5,180 nt of DNA from Pseudomonadota bacterium (GTDB lineage: Bacteria; Pseudomonadota; Alphaproteobacteria; Sphingomonadales; Sphingomonadaceae), in assembly GCA_023445495.1 (NCBI GenBank), contig JAEXLC010000026.1, positions 1 through 5,180 of the forward strand, written 5' to 3'. Position 1 is the stretch's first letter. Each line of letters begins with the position of its first letter. Shown here piece by piece: positions 1-5,120 of this stretch. Position numbers and translations under genes: made by a program. Below the pieces are notes generated by a model. That model was not told the DNA's origin, did not search any database, and was given only the letters and a program-made list of their open reading frames with translations.

Positions 1-1
1 T

Positions 2-81
2 CGTCATCCCGGCGAAAGCCGGGATCTCAGGCGGCAAGCACCGGCCTGAGGCACGAGATCCCGGCTTTCGCCGGGATGACG
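2..81. repeat. REP-like inverted doublet of hairpins upstream of prfB
   Basis: A perfect 27-bp inverted repeat (2-28 against 55-81) encloses a 26-base centre. Each arm is itself a hairpin: on the left, ATCCCGGC (6-13) pairs with GCCGGGAT (18-25) around a GAAA loop; on the right, 58-65 pairs with 70-77 around TTTC, which is GAAA on the other strand. The outer ends read CGTCA and TGACG. The centre holds a further possible pairing, CTCAGGC (26-32) with GCCTGAG (44-50). Two head-to-head short palindromes are the layout of REP/BIME-type elements, which in other bacteria are mobilised by RAYT (TnpA-REP) transposases; no such gene is present here. Very similar GAAA-loop palindromes are common between genes in proteobacteria. 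The element may also act as an RNA hairpin at the end of the upstream transcript. Structure is certain; mobility or function is inferred. Confidence 0.9.
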
Positions 82-104
82 GAAAGTTTTTTGGAGTTAC
101 GATT
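82..104 (+). promoter_or_regulatory. prfB leader with T-run and ribosome binding site
   Basis: Directly after the hairpin pair come GAAAG and six T residues (87-92), then GGAG (93-96) placed 8 bases before the ATG at 105. The GGAG supports that start. The 23 bases leave no room for a complete sigma-70 promoter, so transcription of prfB must begin within or upstream of the repeat. The long stem followed by a T-run resembles a rho-independent terminator, although the T-run starts 5 bases after the stem rather than touching it. It could end an upstream transcript or reduce read-through into prfB; this is inference. Confidence 0.5.
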
Positions 105-1232
105 ATGCGCGCCGAAGCGCAGGCTCATGTCGACAACATCAAGGAGTCGCTCGCGCTGCTCCGCCGGTTCCTCGATTGGGATCGCGCGCTGCGCCGGCTC
201 GACGAGCTCAACGCGCGCGTCGAGGATCCGACCCTGTGGAACGACGCGAAAAAGGCCCAGGACGTGATGCGCGAGCGTCGCCGGCTCGACGAATCGATCA
301 CCGCCACCCGCGCGATCGAGACCGAGCTCAACGACACCGCCGAGCTGATCGAGATGGCCGAGGCCGAGGGCGACGAGGACATGGCGGTGGAAGGCACCGC
401 CAGCCTTGCCGCGCTCGCCGCGCGCGCCGAAAAGGACAAGGTCATGGCCCTGCTTTCGGGCGAGGCCGATGCCAACGACACCTATATCGAGATCAACTCG
501 GGCGCCGGCGGCACCGAGAGCAACGATTGGGCCGGCATGCTCCAGCGCATGTACACGCGCTGGGCCGAGCGCCACGGTCTCAAGGTCGAGCTGATCGACT
601 ATCATGCCGGCGAGCAGGCGGGCATCAAGTCGGCCACGTTGCTCGTGAAGGGCGAGAACGCCTATGGCTATGCGAAGACCGAGAGCGGCGTGCACCGCCT
701 CGTCCGCATCAGCCCCTATGACAGCGCCGCGCGCCGCCACACCAGCTTCTCCTCGATCTGGGTCTATCCGGTGATCGACGACAATATCGTGGTCGAGATC
801 AACGAGAGCGAGCTGCGCATCGACACCTATCGCGCATCGGGCGCGGGCGGCCAGCACATCAACACCACCGATTCGGCGGTGCGCATCACCCACTTGCCGA
901 CCGGCATCGTGGTGCAGTGCCAGAACCAGCGCTCGCAGCACAAGAACAAGGCCGAGGCCTATAACCAGCTGCGCGCCCGCCTCTACGAGCGCGAGCTGGC
1001 CGAGCGCGAGGCCGCGGCCAACGCGACCAACGCGACCAAGACCGATATCGGCTGGGGCCACCAGATCCGCTCCTATGTGCTCCAGCCATATCAGCTGGTT
1101 AAGGACCTCCGCACGGGCGTTACTTCCACTGCGCCGTCGGATGTGCTCGATGGGGACCTCGACGCGTTCATGGCTGCCGCGCTATCCCAGCGCGTGACCG
1201 GCGAGACGGTCGAAGTGGAGGATGTCGATTGA
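105..1232 (+). CDS. prfB: Peptide chain release factor 2 (RF2)
   Basis: The 375-residue product is the class I release factor that reads UAA and UGA stop codons in the ribosomal A site and triggers release of the finished protein. The N-terminal helical domain (about 1-110) is followed by the NSGAGGTES stretch (131-139), the stop-recognition loop SPY at 203-205 (SPF in E. coli RF2), the catalytic GGQ at 248-250 inside SGAGGQH, and QRSQHKNK (275-282). Q250 is the expected methylation target of PrmC. Length is close to E. coli RF2 (365 residues). GGAG 8 bases upstream supports the ATG start. The programmed +1 frameshift of E. coli prfB (CUU UGA C near codon 26) is absent: the equivalent codons 23-24 are CTC GAT, read straight through. 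The gene stops at TGA, which only RF2 reads, and that stop overlaps the next gene's start. Identification is secure. Confidence 0.98.
   Translation: MRAEAQAHVDNIKESLALLRRFLDWDRALRRLDELNARVEDPTLWNDAKKAQDVMRERRRLDESITATRAIETELNDTAELIEMAEAEGDEDMAVEGTASLAALAARAEKDKVMALLSGEADANDTYIEINSGAGGTESNDWAGMLQRMYTRWAERHGLKVELIDYHAGEQAGIKSATLLVKGENAYGYAKTESGVHRLVRISPYDSAARRHTSFSSIWVYPVIDDNIVVEINESELRIDTYRASGAGGQHINTTDSAVRITHLPTGIVVQCQNQRSQHKNKAEAYNQLRARLYERELAEREAAANATNATKTDIGWGHQIRSYVLQPYQLVKDLRTGVTSTAPSDVLDGDLDAFMAAALSQRVTGETVEVEDVD
1217..1221 (+). promoter_or_regulatory. Ribosome binding site for the TTG start at 1229
   Basis: GGAGG lies inside the last codons of prfB, 7 bases before the TTG at 1229-1231. 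It is the main reason to accept the TTG as the start of the methyltransferase rather than the in-frame ATG at 1262. The choice matters because only the TTG start keeps the signal peptide and lipobox. Confidence 0.7.
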
Positions 1233-2002
1233 GACGCGGCCCCGCGCTGTTCCTGGGATTGATGCTGGCGGCGTGCAGCGGCGCGCCGGTGGCGATCGAC
1301 AACAAGGAACAGGGCACCCCCGCGGCCAATAGCGGCTTCCCCGCCGCCGACCGGCCGGTGGCCGGCATCCTGTCGCCGCGCTGGTCGACCGAGGAAGCGC
1401 GCGACCGGTTGAACGAAGCGGGCCAGGTGATGGACCTGGCGGGTATCAAGCCGGACATGACCGTCGCCGATATCGGCGCGGGCGAAGGCTATTACACCGT
1501 GCGCCTGGCCACCCGCGTCGGCGACAAGGGCCGCGTCGTCGCCGAGGATATCGTGCCCGAGACGCGCGACTATCTGGCCACGCGCGTGCTGCGCGAGAAG
1601 CTCGACAATGTCAGCGTGCGGCTGGGCCTGCCCGCCGATCCGCGGCTGCCCGAGAACAGCTTCGACCGCGTCCTCATGGTCCACATGTACCATGAGATCG
1701 AGAGCCCGTACGAGTTCCTGTGGCGGCTGCGCCCGGCGCTCGCGCCCGGCGGCCAGGCGGTGGTGGTCGATGCCAACCGCCCCACCCAGGATCACGGCAC
1801 CCCGCCCGAACTGCTCAAATGCGAGTTCGCCGCTGTCGGCTATGCGCTGGTCTCGATGAAGCCGATGCCCTCGGCCGGGGGCTATATCGCGATCTTCGAG
1901 GCGAAGGGTGATCGCCCCGAGCCGAGCGCGATCCGCGCGTGCAAGAGCGGCAAGACCGCGACGCCGGCGGTGCTGCCCAAGGAAGAATCAAAGGAACCCT
2001 AG
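1229..2002 (+). CDS. Predicted lipoprotein with class I SAM-dependent methyltransferase domain
   Basis: The 257-residue product begins with a short bacterial lipoprotein signal: two arginines, a hydrophobic stretch (about 6-15) and the lipobox LAAC with cysteine at 16, so export and lipid attachment are predicted. Residues about 60-225 look like a Rossmann-type methyltransferase: motif I VADIGAGEG (79-87), an acidic residue after strand 2 (E106/D107) that would hold the SAM ribose, FDRVLMVHMYHEI (145-157) as strand 4, and LAPGGQAVVVD (171-181) as strand 5. The C-terminal end (about 226-257) is polar and low in complexity. The substrate is unknown. The start is TTG, chosen for the upstream GGAGG and the intact lipobox; its TTGA overlap with the prfB stop points to translational coupling. 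A SAM-binding fold in an exported protein is odd, since SAM is made in the cytoplasm; the protein may bind something else or be anchored on an unexpected side. It resembles the exported predicted methyltransferases of many proteobacteria, but the family assignment is from memory. The fold is confident, the activity is not. Confidence 0.85.
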   Translation: MRRGPALFLGLMLAACSGAPVAIDNKEQGTPAANSGFPAADRPVAGILSPRWSTEEARDRLNEAGQVMDLAGIKPDMTVADIGAGEGYYTVRLATRVGDKGRVVAEDIVPETRDYLATRVLREKLDNVSVRLGLPADPRLPENSFDRVLMVHMYHEIESPYEFLWRLRPALAPGGQAVVVDANRPTQDHGTPPELLKCEFAAVGYALVSMKPMPSAGGYIAIFEAKGDRPEPSAIRACKSGKTATPAVLPKEESKEP

Positions 2003-2470
2003 GCTGCGGAAGCTGGTGGTGCCCCGCGCGGCGACCACCAGGTGATCGAGCAGCCGCACGCCCAGCGTATCGAGCGCGCGGGCAAGCCGGTCGGTCGCCG
2101 CGCGATCGGCGCGGCTGGGGGTGGGATCGCCGCTCGGATGGTTGTGCGCCATCACCACGGCAAAGGCATGGAAGGCGATCGCATCCGCCGCGATGTCGCG
2201 GATCGGCAGGCTGAGCCGGTCGCGCCAGGCCGAGCGGGCATGGCGCATGCCGAGCACCTGCTGGCTCCGGTCGAGATAGGCGAAGGCCATCACTTCCACC
2301 CGCTCGCCCGCCAGCGGCGCGAACAGCGCACTCGCAGCTTCGATGTCGGGCAGGCGCAGGGGCGGTTTCTCGGCACCGAACAGCATCCCGCCCGGGTGCC
2401 AGTCGATACGGCCCGCCCGAAGCCCGACTCGCTCCGGAACGGACCGTGGCGAGAGGCGCGGTTTCTCCAC
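1988..2470 (-). CDS. Short RadC-like JAB/JAMM domain protein
   Basis: The 160-residue product carries the metal-binding signature of the RadC/JAB family: H109-N-H111-P-S-G-D115 followed by PTPS(119)RAD(122), then the family's closing LLDHLVVA segment (140-147) and a SFRSLGFL end. E56 or E59, in the strand before the core, is a candidate for the remaining JAMM glutamate. Full RadC proteins are about 220-230 residues and have an N-terminal helix-hairpin-helix region, which is absent here; the usual conserved segment between the first strand and the HNH block is also divergent. JAMM domains are zinc metalloprotease folds, but the biochemical role of bacterial RadC proteins is unsettled, and the old link to DNA repair is weak. 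The start is GTG at 2470, with no clear ribosome binding site; an ATG at 2386 (residue 29) is possible. The gene runs opposite to its neighbours, overlaps the methyltransferase tail to tail by 15 bases and diverges from thyA. Membership is secure, function open. Confidence 0.85.
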   Translation of the reverse strand: MEKPRLSPRSVPERVGLRAGRIDWHPGGMLFGAEKPPLRLPDIEAASALFAPLAGERVEVMAFAYLDRSQQVLGMRHARSAWRDRLSLPIRDIAADAIAFHAFAVVMAHNHPSGDPTPSRADRAATDRLARALDTLGVRLLDHLVVAARGTTSFRSLGFL

Positions 2471-2525
2471 AATGGATATGTCTCGCCCGCTTGGCCTTGG
2501 GCAGGCGCAGGGCTAGGCTGCGGCC
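2471..2525. promoter_or_regulatory. Divergent intergenic gap between JAB gene and thyA
   Basis: These 55 bases must hold the promoters of both divergent genes unless these lie inside coding sequence. On the plus strand TTGGCC (2491-2496) and TAGGCT (2514-2519) are 17 bases apart, a weak sigma-70-like pair (4 of 6 and 3 of 6 consensus bases). If real, transcription would start at or very near the thyA ATG. No good Shine-Dalgarno sequence precedes thyA; the nearest is AGG at 2515-2517. No clear promoter is visible for the minus-strand gene and no operator palindrome stands out. Confidence 0.3.
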
Positions 2526-3320
2526 ATGCAGCAATATCTCGACTTGATGGCCCGCGCGCTCGACACCGGCGCCGAGCAGATGGACCGCACCGGCACCGGC
2601 ACGCTGAGCGTGTTCGGCCACCAGATGCGCTTCGATCTCAGCCAAGGCTTCCCGCTGCTCACCACCAAGAAGCTGCATTTGCGCTCGATCCTGATCGAGC
2701 TGCTCTGGTTCCTGCGCGGCGACACCAATGTGAAGTGGCTGCAGGAGCGCAAGGTCAGCATCTGGGACGAATGGGCCGACGAACATGGCGATCTTGGTCC
2801 GGTCTATGGCAAGCAGTGGCGCGACTGGGAGGCGGCGGATGGCCGCCATATCGACCAGATCAAGGAACTGATCGAGACGCTGAAGACCAATCCCGGCTCG
2901 CGCCGCATGGTCGTCTCGGCCTGGAACCCGGGCGAGCTCCACGCGATGGCGCTGGCGCCGTGCCACTGCCTGTTCCAGTGCCATGTCGCCAATGGCAGGC
3001 TGAGCCTGCAGCTCTACCAGCGCTCGGCCGATATCTTCCTCGGCGTGCCGTTCAACATCGCCAGCTATGCGCTGCTCACCCATCTCCTCGCCCAGCAGGC
3101 AGGGCTCGAAGTCGGCGACTTCGTGTGGACCGGCGGCGACTGCCACCTCTATTCGAACCATCTGGAGCAAGCCCGCGAGCAGCTCAGCCGCACGCCCGGC
3201 CCGATCCCCCGGCTGGAGATCCTGCGCAATCCGGGCTCGATCGATGCCTATGAATATGAGGACTTCGTGATCCACGATTACGTCGCCCAGCCGCATATCA
3301 AGGCGCCGGTGGCGGTTTAG
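2526..3320 (+). CDS. thyA: Thymidylate synthase
   Basis: This cytoplasmic enzyme methylates dUMP to dTMP with 5,10-methylene-tetrahydrofolate, releasing dihydrofolate. The product is 264 residues, the same length as E. coli ThyA, and the key residues fall at the same numbers: R21 in the phosphate loop RTGTGT, E58, W80, Y94, the R126-R127 pair, the nucleophile C146 in APCHCLFQ with H147, R166-S167-A-D169, N177, H207 and Y209. The C-terminal end IKAPVAV, which closes over the active site in the family, is intact. The ATG at 2526 gives the expected N-terminus, though the ribosome binding site is poor. It is followed after 135 bases by folA, the enzyme that recycles its dihydrofolate product, a classic pairing. 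Most of that gap is a repeat element. There is no sign of truncation or an inactive copy. Confidence 0.98.
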   Translation: MQQYLDLMARALDTGAEQMDRTGTGTLSVFGHQMRFDLSQGFPLLTTKKLHLRSILIELLWFLRGDTNVKWLQERKVSIWDEWADEHGDLGPVYGKQWRDWEAADGRHIDQIKELIETLKTNPGSRRMVVSAWNPGELHAMALAPCHCLFQCHVANGRLSLQLYQRSADIFLGVPFNIASYALLTHLLAQQAGLEVGDFVWTGGDCHLYSNHLEQAREQLSRTPGPIPRLEILRNPGSIDAYEYEDFVIHDYVAQPHIKAPVAV

Positions 3321-3327
3321 GAGAAAT

Positions 3328-3418
3328 CGTCACCCTGAACTTGTTTCAGGGTCCAACCCTCCACCCGGGAAGCCGTCGCCCGTTGCGCGTTGGATGCTGA
3401 AACAAGTTCAGCATGACG
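3328..3418. repeat. Second REP-like inverted doublet, between thyA and folA
   Basis: Two related arms face each other: 3328-3357 and 3389-3418. Both share the core CTGAACTTGTTTCAG (3335-3349; on the minus strand 3412-3398), the outer ends CGTCA/TGACG and the inner TCCAAC/GTTGGA. Each arm is a hairpin with an 8-bp stem and 5-base loop: 3332-3339 with 3345-3352, and 3394-3401 with 3407-3414. The arms differ at two stem positions, and both sides of the stem change together (CC/GG against TG/CA), so pairing is kept. A 31-base centre (3358-3388) separates them. No T-run follows either stem, so it is a poor rho-independent terminator. It fills most of the thyA-folA gap and could influence read-through or mRNA stability. 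Similar sequences are frequent between genes of sphingomonads and other proteobacteria (recalled, not searched). Confidence 0.88.
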
Positions 3419-3455
3419 GGTTCCCATGCAGGACCGCATCTGCTTCTGTCGCCGG

Positions 3456-3932
3456 ATGCAGGTGATTTCCTTCCATCTCGCGCGTGCCGACAATGGCGTG
3501 ATCGGCGTCGACAACCAGCTGCCCTGGCGGCTGCCCGCCGACCTCAAGCGCTTCAAGGCGCAGACCATGGGCAAGCCGATGATCATGGGGCGCAAGACCT
3601 TCGACAGCTTCCCCGCGCCGCTGCCCGGCCGCCGCCATATCGTGCTGACCCGCGATACGAACTGGAGCGCCGAGGGTGCCGAAGTCGCGCATTCGCCCGA
3701 GGAAGCGCTGGCGCTGGCCGGCCCCGGCGAGGTCGCGGTGATCGGCGGCGCGGAGGTCTTCGCGCTGTTCACGCCCGACCGGATCGAGCTGACCGAAGTC
3801 CATGCTTCCCCGGAAGGGGATGCGCATGTCCCCGCTTTCGGGGTTGAATGGCGCGAAGTTGCGCGCGAGGATTTCCCCCAAGAAGCGGGGCGCCCTGCCT
3901 ACAGCTTCGTGACATTGGAGCGGGCAGGATGA
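3456..3932 (+). CDS. folA: Dihydrofolate reductase
   Basis: The enzyme reduces dihydrofolate to tetrahydrofolate with NADPH in the cytoplasm and is the target of trimethoprim and methotrexate. With this start the product is 158 residues (E. coli 159). Visible landmarks are NGVIG (13-17), the Met20-type loop DNQLPWRLP (19-27) with L22 at the E. coli M20 position, W24, the catalytic acid D29 in PADLKRFK, the NADPH-binding MGRKTF (44-49) and PGRR (57-60), VIGGAEVF (95-102), T113 and GDAHVP (121-126). The ATG at 3456 gives the normal family N-terminus (MQVISFHLARADNG); an in-frame ATG at 3426 would add ten residues, including two cysteines, unlike the family. Neither start has a good ribosome binding site. 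The TGA stop overlaps the dipeptidase ATG, and thyA lies upstream across a repeat. Identity is secure; the start is moderately so. Confidence 0.95.
   Translation: MQVISFHLARADNGVIGVDNQLPWRLPADLKRFKAQTMGKPMIMGRKTFDSFPAPLPGRRHIVLTRDTNWSAEGAEVAHSPEEALALAGPGEVAVIGGAEVFALFTPDRIELTEVHASPEGDAHVPAFGVEWREVAREDFPQEAGRPAYSFVTLERAG
3917..3920 (+). promoter_or_regulatory. Ribosome binding site for the dipeptidase
   Basis: GGAG inside the last codons of folA lies 8 bases before the ATG at 3929. It decides that start over an in-frame upstream ATG at 3848, which would put 27 extra non-hydrophobic residues in front of the membrane anchor. Confidence 0.65.
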
Positions 3933-5101
3933 AGAAGAAGATCCTCTGGGGAGTGCTGATCGTGCTGGTGCTGGCAGCGGTCGGCTTTTTCGGCTTCGTC
4001 CCGGGGATCGTCGAAGGCAGCATGAACAAGGTGGTGCCGGCGAAACTGGCCAAGCCCAGCGACGCGGTGAAGCAGCTCCACGCCTCGCTGCAGATCGCCG
4101 ACATGCATGCCGACACCTTGATGTGGAACCGCAGCCTGCTCGAGCGCTCGAACACCGGCCAGGTCGACCTGCCCCGGCTGCTCGAAGGCAATGTCGCGCT
4201 CCAGGTCTTCTCCTCGGTCACCAAGACGCCGAAGCACCAGAATTACGACGCCAATTCGGGCGACACCGACAATATCACGCTGCTGACCATCGCTCAGCTC
4301 CAGCCGCCCAAGACCTGGACCTCGCTGCTCGAGCGCTCGCTGTTCCATGCCCGCAAGCTCGATCGCGCCGCCGACGGCTCGAACGGCAAGCTGCGGGTGA
4401 TCCACAATCCGCAGGAGCTGGACCAGCTGCTCGCCGATCGCGCGGCGGGCAGGAAGGTCGTCGGCGGCATGCTCTCGATCGAGGGGCTGCAGGACCTCGA
4501 AGGCCAGATCGGCAATCTCGACAAGCTCCATGCCGCCGGCTTCCGCATGGCGGGTCTCGCGCATTTCTTCGACAATGACGTCGCCGGATCGATGCACGGG
4601 ATGAAGAAGGGCGGGCTCACCCCGCTCGGCCGCCAGGTGCTGGCGCGGATGGAGCAGCTCGGCATGATCGTCGACATCGCCCATTCGAGCCACGAATCGG
4701 TTGCCGAGATCCTGAAGCTGGCCAAGCGTCCGGTCGTCTCCAGCCATGGCGGCGTGCAGGCGACCTGCAAGGTCAACCGCAACCTCACCGATGACGAGAT
4801 CAAGGGCGTCGCGGCGACCGGCGGCGTGGTCGGCATCGGCTATTGGGACGCGGCGGTGTGCGGCACCGAGCCGGCCAATGTCGTGCGCGCGATCCTGCAT
4901 GTGCGCCAGCTCGTCGGCATCGACCATGTCGGCCTGGGCTCGGACTTCGACGGCGCGGTGACCACCGGCTGGGATTCGTCGCAGCTGATCGCGATCACCG
5001 GCGGGCTGCTCGATGCCGGCCTGTCGCCCGACGAGATCCGCAAGGTGATGGGCGGCAATGTCCTGCGCGTGCTCCGCGCGGGGATCGTGGCGGGGAAGTA
5101 A
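3929..5101 (+). CDS. Membrane-anchored dipeptidase, peptidase family M19
   Basis: The 390-residue product belongs to the renal-dipeptidase family, zinc enzymes with a TIM-barrel fold that split dipeptides, including some with D-residues. The N-terminus has three lysines and one hydrophobic segment (about 5-29) without a clear cleavage site, so it is probably a signal anchor with the enzyme in the periplasm. Candidate metal ligands follow the family order: H60 and D62 in DMHAD, E185 in LSIEG, H252 in VDIAHSS and H273 in SSHGG. R284 in KVNRNLTDDE and D339 in GSDFDG match the substrate-binding arginine and conserved aspartate. H273 is followed by GG where many family members have SN or SS, a subfamily difference. 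The ATG overlaps the folA TGA (ATGA) and has GGAG 8 bases upstream, so the two are probably cotranslated. A role in peptidoglycan-peptide or nutrient dipeptide turnover is plausible; the true substrate cannot be read from sequence. Confidence 0.93.
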   Translation: MKKKILWGVLIVLVLAAVGFFGFVPGIVEGSMNKVVPAKLAKPSDAVKQLHASLQIADMHADTLMWNRSLLERSNTGQVDLPRLLEGNVALQVFSSVTKTPKHQNYDANSGDTDNITLLTIAQLQPPKTWTSLLERSLFHARKLDRAADGSNGKLRVIHNPQELDQLLADRAAGRKVVGGMLSIEGLQDLEGQIGNLDKLHAAGFRMAGLAHFFDNDVAGSMHGMKKGGLTPLGRQVLARMEQLGMIVDIAHSSHESVAEILKLAKRPVVSSHGGVQATCKVNRNLTDDEIKGVAATGGVVGIGYWDAAVCGTEPANVVRAILHVRQLVGIDHVGLGSDFDGAVTTGWDSSQLIAITGGLLDAGLSPDEIRKVMGGNVLRVLRAGIVAGK

Positions 5102-5120
5102 ATCCCTCTCCCTTTGGGTG

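Noticed and set aside
27..1061. Long open frame on the minus strand opposite prfB
   Set aside because: It is a high-GC mirror of the prfB codons with low-complexity Ala/Gly/Leu/Val composition and no recognisable domain; its first residues are just a translation of the repeat at 2-81.
2042..3253. 403-codon plus-strand open frame across the JAB gene and thyA
   Set aside because: It is out of frame with thyA and antisense to the JAB gene, arginine- and proline-rich, with no motif; a GC-rich shadow.
1815..3296. 493-codon open frame on the minus strand spanning three genes
   Set aside because: It runs antisense to thyA and through the other genes in a wrong frame, with no domain; the secure ThyA and JAB calls explain the DNA.
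3329..3352. Rho-independent terminator after thyA
   Set aside because: The hairpin is followed by CCAACCC rather than a T-run, and it is better explained as one arm of the repeat doublet.
3848..3928. Upstream in-frame ATG for the dipeptidase
   Set aside because: It would add 27 residues read from folA in another frame ahead of the membrane anchor; the ATG at 3929 has a ribosome binding site and gives a normal signal anchor.
2526..5101. A dedicated folate-peptide system linking thyA, folA and the dipeptidase
   Set aside because: M19 enzymes cut ordinary alpha dipeptides in the periplasm, and nothing in the sequence suggests action on folate polyglutamates; the link is only operon proximity.
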